From assembly GCF_036429475.1 (NCBI RefSeq), contig NZ_CP144125.1:3551521-3615520 (forward strand): 64,000 nucleotides of DNA. Reading direction: 5' to 3'. The DNA is from Halalkalicoccus sp. CGA53 (GTDB lineage Archaea > Halobacteriota > Halobacteria > Halobacteriales > Halalkalicoccaceae). Positions 42,022-49,925 of this stretch are shown here, piece after piece (position 1 is the first letter of the stretch; each line of letters starts with the position of its first letter). Both the position numbers and the translations under genes were made by a program. Under the pieces are notes generated by a model that was given only the letters and a program-made list of their open reading frames with translations, had not been told where the DNA came from and ran no database searches.

Positions 42022-42831
42022 ATGAGAACGACAGAGGACCGCGAAGACGGGGACGCGAGACAGATCACGCTCTACCGGCTCCACGGCTGTCCGTACTGCG
42101 AACGGGTCGTCAGGCGGCTCGAACGGTACGGACTGGCCTACCGTTCCGTGTTCGTACCGGGCGAACACAGCCGCCGGAACGCCGTCGCCCGCGTCGCCGG
42201 GACGCGGTCGGTACCGCTGCTGGTCGACGAGGGGACGGGGGTGACGATGCCCGAGAGCGGCCGTATCGTCGAGTACCTCGATCGGAGCTACGGCGACGAG
42301 GAGGTAGAGGAGGGCGACTCGACGTTCCCGTTCGAGGTGGTCCCGTTCCCTCCCTCGAAGCACCCCCAGGAGGGGGAGACGGCGCCCGAGTTCACCCGAC
42401 CGCTCGTCACGACGGAGGGCTGGGAGGACCGCTCACTCTCGGAGCTCGTCGCCGAGTCGGGCTCGGTCCTCCTCTTCTTCACGCCGCTCGACTGGGGTGG
42501 GAAGTCGCTGTACTGGTGGCGGGAGGTCGGACGCCGGGGGTGGGGCGGCGACGACCTGGCGGTGGTCGGGGTCGCGATCGGCCAGCCGTTCGATCACCAG
42601 CGGTTCGTCGAGTCCCGCGAGCGGCCGTATCCCCTCTTCTCCGACCCCGCCAACGGCGTCGCCGAGGCGTACGACGTCGTCCACGACCTCGACGGCATGA
42701 CCGGCGTCTCCGAGCCACGGCCCGCCGTCTTCGTCGTCGGCGAGGACCGCGAGGTCGAGTACGCCTGGGTGGCCGGCGAGTGGCCGGAGGTGCCGCCGTT
42801 CGACGAGATAGCGACGGCGATCGAGTCCTGA
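42022..42831 (+). CDS. Glutaredoxin-redoxin fusion without a peroxidatic cysteine
   Basis: A 269-residue protein. Residues 14-95 are a glutaredoxin with Cys23-Pro-Tyr-Cys26 and the TRSVPLLVDEG cis-Pro strand. Residues about 115-269 resemble an AhpC/TSA peroxiredoxin, but the active-site stretch reads LLFFTPLDWGGKSLYWWREV, where the usual PxxxTxxC cysteine is missing. The second domain therefore probably does not reduce peroxide directly. The ATG at 42022 is chosen over GTG six bases upstream. The glutaredoxin part should be active. Confidence 0.85.
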   Translation: MRTTEDREDGDARQITLYRLHGCPYCERVVRRLERYGLAYRSVFVPGEHSRRNAVARVAGTRSVPLLVDEGTGVTMPESGRIVEYLDRSYGDEEVEEGDSTFPFEVVPFPPSKHPQEGETAPEFTRPLVTTEGWEDRSLSELVAESGSVLLFFTPLDWGGKSLYWWREVGRRGWGGDDLAVVGVAIGQPFDHQRFVESRERPYPLFSDPANGVAEAYDVVHDLDGMTGVSEPRPAVFVVGEDREVEYAWVAGEWPEVPPFDEIATAIES

Positions 42832-42837
42832 CCGTTC

Positions 42838-42920
42838 GTACGGACTGCTGTCCCTGGTTACCGCGCAGACCGAGAGGGGGTGCCGGTCCGAGCGGTACGG
42901 CCGGACAGCAGTCCGTATCA
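42838..42920. repeat. Palindromic intergenic element, copy E
   Basis: Perfect 15-bp arms TACGGACTGCTGTCC (42839-42853) and reverse complement (42903-42917). An inner TACCGC/GCGGTA pair is also present. The right end TATCA gives the TGA stop (42918-42920, minus strand) of the DUF2062 gene. It is the closest relative of copy C, sharing CGGTCCGAGCGGTA and the flanking CAGTCC, and sits between convergent genes. Confidence 0.85.
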
Positions 42921-43409
42921 GTCCGAGGGGAGTTCGGGTAGCATCTCTTCGACGTCGATCTCCTTCGTCCGGTACTCGAGGACGAGCCGGAGGACGACCC
43001 AGTAGCCGACGAGGGTGAAGACCACCGCGAGGATGAGGTTTCCGAGCAGCAGTCGGTGGACGATCTCGGGGCCCGCCGAGAGCGAGAGTTCGATCTCGGT
43101 CGGAGCGATGCCGGGGACGGGGCCCAGAAGCAGCGTCCCGAGCCAGAAGCTCGCCGCGTAGACACCCCACTTCACGACGGGGTTGAGGACGATGACCGAG
43201 GCGAGCAGCGCGGCCTTGTTCACGCGGTCGACGAGAAGGAGGACGGCGGCGAAGACGACGAAACCGGTCCCGAGCGTCGGGAGCGCCGTGATGAATACGC
43301 CGAGGGCGAAGCTCCCGGCGACCGCGTGCGGGGACGAGCGCTCGTCGAAGGCGGCTTCGAGTTCGCGGCGGACCTCGGCCCGATACCTCACGAGGCGCTC
43401 TCGGACCAT
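42918..43409 (-). CDS. DUF2062 domain membrane protein
   Basis: A 163-residue protein with three to four membrane helices and the DUF2062 pattern: a basic N-terminal helix (RERLVRYRAEVRRELEAAF), then HAVAGSFALGVFITALPTLG, NKAALLASVIVLNPVVKWGV and FWLGTLLLGP. The family is of unknown function and often sits with glycosyltransferases. Its stop codon lies in element E. A TTTATAC box about 24-31 bases before the ATG makes a leaderless message likely. Confidence 0.88.
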   Translation of the reverse strand: MVRERLVRYRAEVRRELEAAFDERSSPHAVAGSFALGVFITALPTLGTGFVVFAAVLLLVDRVNKAALLASVIVLNPVVKWGVYAASFWLGTLLLGPVPGIAPTEIELSLSAGPEIVHRLLLGNLILAVVFTLVGYWVVLRLVLEYRTKEIDVEEMLPELPSD

Positions 43410-43432
43410 CTACCGACAGGTAGCGGCCGAGA

Positions 43433-43440
43433 CGTATAAA
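43433..43440 (-). promoter_or_regulatory. TATA box for the DUF2062 gene
   Basis: TTTATACG on the minus strand, 24-31 bases before the ATG at 43409. Confidence 0.55.
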
Positions 43441-43512
43441 CTTCCCAGCCGCGGATCTGTCGCCGGGTCGATATCCGATCCGGTGAAGTCGGGAGACGCT
43501 GTAGGGGGGGCT

Positions 43513-44325
43513 ATGGCAGATCGAGCAGAACCGACGACCGGTGAGAGCGACGACGGAGAGCACCCGTATCGCGTCGCGGAGATGACCTGGCAGGAGATCG
43601 AGACGGCGACCGAACGGACCGCGACGCTTCTGGTACCGGTTGGCGCCACGGAGCAACACGGCCACCACCTCCCGCTCGGCGTCGACGTCTTCATGCCCGA
43701 GGCGATCGGCGAGCGCGTCGCCCGAGCGGCTCCCGCGCTGCTCGCCCCACCGGTCTGGTACGGCGTGAGCCCGCACCACACGTTCAAGCCGGGGACGTTC
43801 ACCGTCTCGAGCGAGACGTTCCGGCGCTACGTCACCGAGCTCTGTGCCTCGACGGCCGACTGGGGTATCGAGCACGTCCTCCTGCTCAACGGCCACTACC
43901 TCGCACAGGACCCCGAACTGGAGATCGCCGTCCGCGAGCTTCGCGAGGGCGGTATCGAGGCGTTTCACCTCCCGCTCGTCGAGCTCTTCTCGGACGTGGC
44001 CGCCGAGATCCGGAGCGGCGAGACGTCGTTTCACGCCTCGGAGTTCGAGACGAGCATCATGCTCGCGCTCTATCCCGAACTGGTCCGGATGGACCGCGCC
44101 GAGCGCGTCGACGTACCTACCGAATCGCTCCCGCTCACCGACTACGACGCGCTCGGCGAGAACCGAGTGGGGTGGTCGCTCACCGCGAGCGAGATGGACG
44201 AGCTGACGCCGACCGGGAACCTCGGCGATCCGACCGTGGCGACCGCCGAGACGGGCGAGCGGCTCGTCGACGCCGCGGTCTCGGAGGTCGTTTCGCTGGT
44301 GGAGGCGCTCGAGACGAGGGGGTGA
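43513..44325 (+). CDS. Creatininase family amidohydrolase-like protein
   Basis: A 270-residue protein with most creatininase-fold metal motifs: PVGATEQHGHHLPLGVD (Glu, His, Asp) near residue 50, and FHASEFETSIMLAL with the second Glu. The usual NGHGGN loop is altered to LLNGHYLAQDPE. Members hydrolyse small cyclic amides or formamides (mycofactocin MftE and archaeal ArfB belong here), so a cofactor-pathway role is possible. The ATG at 43513 (MADRAEPTTGES) is favoured over longer frames. Confidence 0.85.
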   Translation: MADRAEPTTGESDDGEHPYRVAEMTWQEIETATERTATLLVPVGATEQHGHHLPLGVDVFMPEAIGERVARAAPALLAPPVWYGVSPHHTFKPGTFTVSSETFRRYVTELCASTADWGIEHVLLLNGHYLAQDPELEIAVRELREGGIEAFHLPLVELFSDVAAEIRSGETSFHASEFETSIMLALYPELVRMDRAERVDVPTESLPLTDYDALGENRVGWSLTASEMDELTPTGNLGDPTVATAETGERLVDAAVSEVVSLVEALETRG

Positions 44326-44462
44326 TCCGTCGTCGGGCCGGAGATCGGTCTCGGGGGCCCTGGGCCGGTGGAGAGTGGGGCGACCGAACGCGATAGCAGA
44401 GATTGTAGAAATCGACCGATCCGGACGCTACTCGGTAAAAAAAAGAGCGTCGGACCGACGGG

Positions 44463-44472
44463 ATTATTTATA
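44463..44472 (+). promoter_or_regulatory. TATA box of the unknown-function cluster
   Basis: ATTATTTATA, in an A/T-rich leader unusual for this region, lies 33-42 bases before the ATG at 44505. It is the only strong promoter-like site seen before the five-gene set, whose internal gaps are all 31 bases or less, so one transcript is likely. Confidence 0.55.
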
Positions 44473-44504
44473 ATGAACGGTAGTGATATAATTGTCGAGA
44501 GCCA

Positions 44505-45023
44505 ATGTCAGTCGGGCAAGAGCTGTTGGACGTGCCGTTCCCGGAGATGGTGGCGAGCATGGGACAGGGCATCGCCGACGCACAGAACCAGTTGGACATG
44601 AACTCCGTAAAGGTTGCGAAGGTGCTGGCCGAGACGGAGATCGAGGTTGTGCCGGCGATCACGCGGACGATTACGGCCGACGGGGAGGTCGAGTACAGTT
44701 CGGCCGATGCGATCGACGTCTCGCTGATACAGGCGGGGATGTTCCCGACGTTCTACCAGTTCAGCGAGGCGACGATCGAGGTGGAGATGGACATCAAGAC
44801 GACGACCGAGCGGGAGACGAGCATCGACGTCAGCGCCGGGGCGAAGTTCGGCTACGGACTGTGGAGCGCGCGCGTCGACATCGACGTCAGCCACAATCGG
44901 AAGTTCGGCAAGGAGGTCCACGGGACGAGCAAACTGAAGACCACGATGGTGCCGGTTCCGGAGCCGCCGTACCTGTTCCCGGAGGTCCTGACGGTGGACA
45001 ACCGCCCGAGCCCCGATGAGTGA
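44505..45023 (+). CDS. Unknown-function cluster protein 1 (DUF2589-like paralogue 1)
   Basis: A 172-residue protein. The N-terminal amphipathic helical region (PFPEMVASMGQGIADAQNQL at 11-30) is followed by VVPAITRTITADGEVEY and a beta-rich half beginning MFPTFYQFSEATIEVEMDIK. It continues through an aromatic-rich FGYGLWSARVDIDVSHNRKF to MVPVPEPPYLFPEVL. It resembles DUF2589-type proteins (by eye, not by search). The next two genes encode divergent paralogues with the same order of elements. No signal peptide, membrane segment or catalytic motif. First gene after a strong TATA box. Confidence 0.75.
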   Translation: MSVGQELLDVPFPEMVASMGQGIADAQNQLDMNSVKVAKVLAETEIEVVPAITRTITADGEVEYSSADAIDVSLIQAGMFPTFYQFSEATIEVEMDIKTTTERETSIDVSAGAKFGYGLWSARVDIDVSHNRKFGKEVHGTSKLKTTMVPVPEPPYLFPEVLTVDNRPSPDE

Positions 45024-45045
45024 TCGGACCACCTCCCGGTGACCC

Positions 45046-45615
45046 ATGCCGATCAGAGTCACCGATCTACAGCGGCGTGCGCTCCCCCTCGAGGGCCGGT
45101 CGACCCGAGAGAAGGAGGTGTCGTTCGCGGACCTGGTGTATCTCACCGCCGAGGGGGTTGCTGAGGCACAGACGTAACTCGACCTCTCGACGGCGGAGGT
45201 GCTACGGGTGCTCGCCGAGCAGCGGGTGGACGTCGTCCCGCGGGTCACCCGGACGCTCGACGAGGACGGACGGGTGCGAACGGAAGCGGCGGAGCCGGAG
45301 AGCCGATCGCTGCTCGAGCTCGGGTTCACCCCGACGCGCTACCAGTTCGAGGAGGCGACGATCGACCTCGAGTTCGACGTACGGGTGACCGAGTCGGAGG
45401 AGTCGACGCGCGACGCGGAGGGGCGAGAGCTCCTGCTCCGCGCGGAGACGTACGAGGTCTCGGAACACCGGAAGTTCGCCCGCGAGATGAGCCAGAACGC
45501 CTCGCTCAGCGCCCGATTGGTCTCGGTTCCGCTCCCCGTTGAGCTCCTGCCGACCGAGGAGCGGGTGGAGGACCCGGCGACAGACGTCGACGTGCCCGAG
45601 GAGCCGGACGAATGA
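45046..45615 (+). pseudogene. Unknown-function cluster protein 2 (paralogue 2), interrupted by one in-frame TAA
   Basis: From the ATG at 45046 the frame reads 43 codons, then TAA at 45175-45177, then continues open to 45615. Across the stop the protein lines up with paralogue 1: AEGVAEAQT-stop-LDLSTAEVLRVLAE against GIADAQNQLDMNSVKVAKVLAE, so a Gln codon (CAA to TAA) is the simplest ancestor. The rest is well kept: LLELGFTPTRYQFEEATIDL and LVSVPLPVELLPTEE. It is a fresh pseudogene, a readthrough gene, a sequencing error, or is restarted at an internal GTG such as 45199, losing the helical part. Confidence 0.7.
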
Positions 45616-45646
45616 TGGGACCCGTGGCGGACGGGGGGCCGTAGCC

Positions 45647-46042
45647 GTGTCCGACCGGGCGGTCGATCGGTGGGTCTCGCGACCGATGAAAGAGGTGATA
45701 CGCGAGGTCGCCCGCTCGGTCGCGGAGAGCCAGGAGGAGCTCGACCGGCGGTCGATGGCCGTCCAGCGCGAGATCGAACGGGCGGTCGAGCGCGGCGACC
45801 TCCCGTACGAGGTGGACGCGACCTGGCTCCAGTTCTCCGAGGTAGACGTCGACCTGCAGATCGCCGTCTCGCTGGAGGGGAGAGAGGAGACACGCGACGG
45901 CGAGCTCCGGGCGATCCGTCCGGGTATTACGGTCGCACCGATCGGGCCGCGATACGCCTCGGCGTACGACGCGAGCGCCGAAGTGACGAGCGACGTCAGA
46001 CTGAAGATCGTCCAGGTGCCGCCCGAGCGTCGACGGTCATGA
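45647..46042 (+). CDS. Unknown-function cluster protein 3 (paralogue 3)
   Basis: A 131-residue protein from GTG at 45647. VSDRAVDRWVSRPMKEVIRE and VAESQEELDRRSMAVQREIE match the helical N-terminus of paralogue 1, and ATWLQFSEVDVDLQIAVSLE matches its FYQFSEATIEVEM strand pair. It is shorter, lacking the VVPAITRT section. An ATG at 45686 would remove the first conserved residues. It overlaps the next gene by ATGA, so their products are made together. Confidence 0.65.
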   Translation: MSDRAVDRWVSRPMKEVIREVARSVAESQEELDRRSMAVQREIERAVERGDLPYEVDATWLQFSEVDVDLQIAVSLEGREETRDGELRAIRPGITVAPIGPRYASAYDASAEVTSDVRLKIVQVPPERRRS

Positions 46043-46998
46043 GCTCACGCGAGTCCGAACGGGAGCTCGGTGTCTTCGTGCTCGAGGAACTCCCCCGCGT
46101 CGACGCCTCGAAGCTCGAGCCCGTCGAGCGCGCGGCGATCGAGCGGGCGGTTCACGACCGCGAGGAGCTACTGGTCGACCTCCAGACGCGACTCGTCGAG
46201 CTCCGGGGCGAACGCAACGCCTTCGAGCGACGGATCGAAGCCCTCGAGGGGGAGCGAACGGAACTCCGAGAGCGCCTCGAGGCGATCGAGGAACAGCGGC
46301 CGAGACTCGTTCCGACGGAGCTGTTCTCCGAGTTCACGACCGCCGTCGGTGGCGTTCGCGAGGAACTGGAGGGGGCAAGCACCGAGTACACGGTGGGCGA
46401 CGTCGAGTTCGACCTGAAAGCGAACGTCATCACCTCCGACGATGGAATCCGCTTCCAGCTCCCCTCGCTCGGGGAGACGGTGTCGGCGGGAACGCTCAGC
46501 GACGTCCGGTTCACGGTGCGTCGACGCAGCCCGATGGAGACCGCGGCACTCCGCGAGGTGCCCGAAGTCCGGTACCTCCCGCGAGAGGGTGCGATCGAGC
46601 GACTGGAGGGTGCTGGGTTCACCGTCGGAGCCGTGGACACGGAGACGACGGACGACGAGGTCCCCGACACCGTCGTCGCGCAGTTCCCCTCGCCGTACTC
46701 GGTGGTCCCACCGGAGGTGGAGCCGGTGGTCGACCTCGTCATCTCCGAGCGGGCGGCGAGAGGCGAGGAGGAGCGAGCCATCGAGGAGACCGAACTCGAC
46801 GCTCCGAAGCGTATCGACGTCAGGGAGATCCCCGGTATCGGACGGGTTCGCGCGGGACACCTCGAGGAGGCGGGGATCACCCGGCTCGATCAGTTCGCCG
46901 CGAGCAACCCGGATGAGATGGCAGACGTCCTCGAGGTCACACCCCACCGTGCCGAGCGGTGGATCGAGTACGCCCGCACGCTCCTCTCGAAGGGGTGA
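46039..46998 (+). CDS. Coiled-coil / PASTA-like / helix-hairpin-helix protein
   Basis: A 319-residue cytoplasmic protein. Residues 30-95 are a charged coiled coil (VELRGERNAFERRIEALEGE). About 100-165 form a beta-rich domain (YTVGDVEFDLKANVI) that faintly recalls trypsin-co-occurring domains. About 175-235 look like one PASTA repeat (AIERLEGAGFTVGAVDTETT, ending VEPVVDLVIS). The final 60 residues are a helix-hairpin-helix (VREIPGIGRVRAGHLEEAGI) of the sort that binds DNA or mediates assembly. Combined with three paralogous partners upstream, a scaffold role is plausible but unproven. Confidence 0.75.
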   Translation: MSSRESERELGVFVLEELPRVDASKLEPVERAAIERAVHDREELLVDLQTRLVELRGERNAFERRIEALEGERTELRERLEAIEEQRPRLVPTELFSEFTTAVGGVREELEGASTEYTVGDVEFDLKANVITSDDGIRFQLPSLGETVSAGTLSDVRFTVRRRSPMETAALREVPEVRYLPREGAIERLEGAGFTVGAVDTETTDDEVPDTVVAQFPSPYSVVPPEVEPVVDLVISERAARGEEERAIEETELDAPKRIDVREIPGIGRVRAGHLEEAGITRLDQFAASNPDEMADVLEVTPHRAERWIEYARTLLSKG

Positions 46999-47010
46999 CC
47001 GGGCGTGGAT

Positions 47011-47310
47011 ATGGCGAGACGATTCGGGGCTCGTGTCGACGTGACGCGACCGGATCCGACGACCGAGGGTGCGTTCCTCGTCCGGAGCCAAGGGTCCGTC
47101 GACCACGACGAATTCATGGGGGCGGTACTGACGTTCCTCGGGACGGCCGATCGACTCGTCGTTCATCACCGCTCCGGGATCGCGGTCGTACGGCTCAGCT
47201 ACGGTCAGGCACGCCGGCTCCGTGGACACCCGATGGTTTCGCTCGTCGGGAGCGTCGGGTTCGATCCCGACCGGTTCGCCGCGGTGACCGGGATCGCCGT
47301 CGACGAGTGA
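47011..47310 (+). CDS. Stand-alone I9-inhibitor-like protein
   Basis: A 99-residue protein. GAFLVRSQGSVDHDEFMGAV, LVVHHRSGIAVVRLSYGQAR and HPMVSLVGSVGFDP follow the order of the ferredoxin-like I9 prodomain of subtilisins (strand, helix, GI/FA strand, helix, hPxVxxV strand). No protease domain follows. Stand-alone I9-like proteins act as protease inhibitors or folding helpers. It begins 12 bases after the HhH gene; an in-frame GTG at 47005 is an alternative start. Assignment rests on the pattern only. Confidence 0.6.
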   Translation: MARRFGARVDVTRPDPTTEGAFLVRSQGSVDHDEFMGAVLTFLGTADRLVVHHRSGIAVVRLSYGQARRLRGHPMVSLVGSVGFDPDRFAAVTGIAVDE

Positions 47311-47353
47311 GATCGACCACACCGTTATGTCCGTGCCGGGAGCGGGTGTTCAC

Positions 47354-48892
47354 ATGAGCACGGAACGAGTGTTCCTCGCGGAGTTCTCCCACGAGACCAA
47401 CACGTTCGCGGCGACGCCGACCGGGCGTCGCGATTTCCAGAACAGGGGCGAGTTCTTCGGGAGGGAGGTACTCTCCGAGTTCGAGGGGACGAACTCGACG
47501 ATCGGCGGGGCCTGCGAGGTGGCCGAGGCGGAGGGCGTCGACCTGCTCCCGTCGGTGAGCGCCGAGGCGACGCCCGGGGGGGTCGTCTCGGCGGACGCCT
47601 ACGGGTTCTACACCGGACGGATCCTCGACGGCCTCCGGGAAGCGAGTGACGTCGACGGCGTCTTCCTCTCGCTGCACGGTGCGATGGTCCAGGAGGGCGG
47701 CGTCGACGGCGAGGGACCGCTGCTCTCGGCGGTCCGGGAGGTCGTCGGCGAGTCGGTCCCGGTCGTCCTCACGCACGATCTCCACGGGAACGTCACCGAC
47801 GAGACGGTGGCGAACGTCGACGCGCTCGTCGCCTACGAGACCTATCCCCACACCGACATGGGGGAGACCGGCCGCCGTGCGATGGAGCTGCTGGTCGCCG
47901 CGATACGCGGCGAGATCGATCCCGTCACCCGGATCGAACGCCCGCCGCTGCTACCGTTCGTCCCGAAAGAGAACACCCGCGAGGGGCCGATGGCCGAGTT
48001 GATGGCGGAGGCGAGGAGGCTCGAGGCGAACGAGGGGGTCCTCGAGACGAACGTCCTCCCGGGGTTCCACCAAGCGGACGTGCCGGGAATCGGGTTCTCG
48101 ACGCCCGTCGTCACCGACGGCGATCCGGCGCTCGCGCGCGAGACGGCGCGCTCGCTCGCCGAGACCGCCTGGTCGATGCGCGAGTCGTTCGTCGGGGAGT
48201 ACCCGACCCCGGAGGAGGCGGTGCGGGAGGCGAGGCGACTGCAGCGCGACGGCGCGAGCGAGTCGGGCCCGGTCGTGCTGGCCGACGTCGGCGACAATCC
48301 CGGCGCCGGCGGGGCGGCCGACGGTACCGTCCTCCTCCGGGAACTGCTCGAACAGGGCGTCGCGAACGCGGGACTCGCGCTCGTCAGCGATCCGGAGGCG
48401 GTCGAGCGGGCGATCGAGGCGGGCATCGGATCGCGGCCCACCATCACTCTCGGCGGGAAGACCGACGACCGTCACGGCGAACCGATCGAGGTCGAGGGGT
48501 ACGTCGCGGCGATCACCGATGGCGAGTTTCGGAACACCGGTCCGATGGCGACGGGAGTTCGGACGAACCTCGGACGGACGGTCAGGCTCCGGATCGGCGA
48601 CGGTGGAGACGCCACGGTCGAGGTGATCGTCACCGAGAACCGGGTCCAGCCGTACGACGCGGAGATCTGGCGACACGTCGGGGTCCGACCCGAGGGTCTC
48701 GGGGTGCTCGTCGTCAAGAGCACGAACCACTACCGCGCCTCGTACGAGCCGCTCGCGAGCGAGGTGATCACGGTGAACAGCCCCGGCCTGGGGGCGATGG
48801 ACGCCCGTCTGTTCGAGTACGAGAACCTCGACCGCGAGCTCTACCCGATCGACGACCTCCCCGCCGGGGCGTATCCCGACTGGGAGCGGTAG
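47354..48892 (+). CDS. M81 family metallopeptidase (MlrC-like)
   Basis: A 512-residue protein. The first half shows RVFLAEFSHETNTFA, VFLSLHGAMVQEGG, VLTHDLHGNVT and YETYPHTDMGETG, the zinc-site pattern of M81 peptidases related to microcystinase C. The second half carries VVLADVGDNPGAGGAADGT and KSTNHYRASYEPLA, also family typical. It likely acts on small peptides or amide compounds taken up by the cell. It follows the I9-like gene by 43 bases, but functional linkage is not shown. Confidence 0.9.
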   Translation: MSTERVFLAEFSHETNTFAATPTGRRDFQNRGEFFGREVLSEFEGTNSTIGGACEVAEAEGVDLLPSVSAEATPGGVVSADAYGFYTGRILDGLREASDVDGVFLSLHGAMVQEGGVDGEGPLLSAVREVVGESVPVVLTHDLHGNVTDETVANVDALVAYETYPHTDMGETGRRAMELLVAAIRGEIDPVTRIERPPLLPFVPKENTREGPMAELMAEARRLEANEGVLETNVLPGFHQADVPGIGFSTPVVTDGDPALARETARSLAETAWSMRESFVGEYPTPEEAVREARRLQRDGASESGPVVLADVGDNPGAGGAADGTVLLRELLEQGVANAGLALVSDPEAVERAIEAGIGSRPTITLGGKTDDRHGEPIEVEGYVAAITDGEFRNTGPMATGVRTNLGRTVRLRIGDGGDATVEVIVTENRVQPYDAEIWRHVGVRPEGLGVLVVKSTNHYRASYEPLASEVITVNSPGLGAMDARLFEYENLDRELYPIDDLPAGAYPDWER

Positions 48893-48947
48893 GGACCGAC
48901 GGTTCCGGAACCCGAACCTACAGATCCCGGCGTCCGTACCGTGGTTC

Positions 48948-49925
48948 ATGGGCGGTTCTACCGAGAACGAAGTGACGAAGGGACGACCCAGGGTGGACGA
49001 GGAGGAACTCTACCACCGACTGAACGAGATAGAGACGGCCGTCGACGACCTGCGGTGGTACCACGAGCTGGACGAGTCGGGAACGGTACAGCGGGTCCGG
49101 TTCGTCGGACCACCACCGGCGAACACGACCGCCCAGACCGACCAGGAGAAGGGAAACCGGGTCGTGGTTCCGGCGTACGTCTTCGACCCTGAGAGGGCCG
49201 ACGAGACGAGCGACCCCGCGCCGGGGATCGTCCTCCCGCACGGCGGCGTTCACTCGAACCTCTCGACGCGGTACGTCGGGGTGGTCCGCGAGCTCCTCTC
49301 TCAGGGCTACTTCGTGATCGCTCCGGAGTACCGCGGGTCGACGGGCTACGGCCGGAAACACCACGATCTGATCGACTACGGCGGTCTCGAGGTCGAGGAC
49401 TCGTTCGCGGCGTGCGAGTGGCTCGTCGAACACCGACCGGTCGACTCCGAGAGGGTGGGAATCGTCGGCTGGAGTCACGGCGGGCTCCACGCGCTCATGA
49501 ACGTCTTCTTCCACCCGGAGGCGTTCGCCGTCGCCTACGCGGGCGTCCCGGTGAGCGATCTCGTCGCCCGGATGGGCTACAAGGACCAGGCCTACCGCGA
49601 CCTCTACGAGGCCGAGTACCACCTCGGAGAGGCGGCCCACGAGAACCCCGAGGCGTACAGAGAGCGCTCGCCGGTCTGGCACGCCGAGAAGCTGGAGACG
49701 CCGCTCCGGATCCACGCGACGCGCAACGACGAGGACGTGAACGTTCTGGAGGTCGAGGCGTTGATCCGAGCACTCTCCGCGGAGGGAAAGGAGTTCGAGT
49801 ACGAGGTCTACGACGACGCGCCGGGCGCTCACGCGTTCGAACTGCTCGATACGGCGTTCGCGCGAGAGTCCCGCGACCGGATCTACGAGTTCCTCGCGAC
49901 CTACCTCGATCCGCCCGCTCCGTGA
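48948..49925 (+). CDS. Alpha/beta hydrolase, prolyl-oligopeptidase family (S9-like)
   Basis: A 325-residue hydrolase. LPHGGVHSNLSTRYVG forms the oxyanion region, YRGSTGYGRKHHDL is typical S9, and the nucleophile is Ser of VGIVGWSHGGLHALM. Asp lies in HATRNDEDVNVLE and His in APGAHAFEL. There is no beta-propeller, so it is more like a compact esterase or acylaminoacyl hydrolase. Its end overlaps the convergent MFS remnant by 25 bases. Confidence 0.88.
   Translation: MGGSTENEVTKGRPRVDEEELYHRLNEIETAVDDLRWYHELDESGTVQRVRFVGPPPANTTAQTDQEKGNRVVVPAYVFDPERADETSDPAPGIVLPHGGVHSNLSTRYVGVVRELLSQGYFVIAPEYRGSTGYGRKHHDLIDYGGLEVEDSFAACEWLVEHRPVDSERVGIVGWSHGGLHALMNVFFHPEAFAVAYAGVPVSDLVARMGYKDQAYRDLYEAEYHLGEAAHENPEAYRERSPVWHAEKLETPLRIHATRNDEDVNVLEVEALIRALSAEGKEFEYEVYDDAPGAHAFELLDTAFARESRDRIYEFLATYLDPPAP

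Noticed and set aside
44395-44460. A short GC stem (CGTCGG-AC-CGACG) before the cluster promoter as a terminator
   Set aside because: The stem is only 5-6 bp and such stems are frequent by chance at this GC content. Not convincing without transcript data.
47011-48892. Treating the M81 peptidase as part of the unknown cluster
   Set aside because: It follows by only 43 bases, but M81 enzymes occur widely in catabolic settings and nothing in sequence ties it to the five genes. Kept separate.
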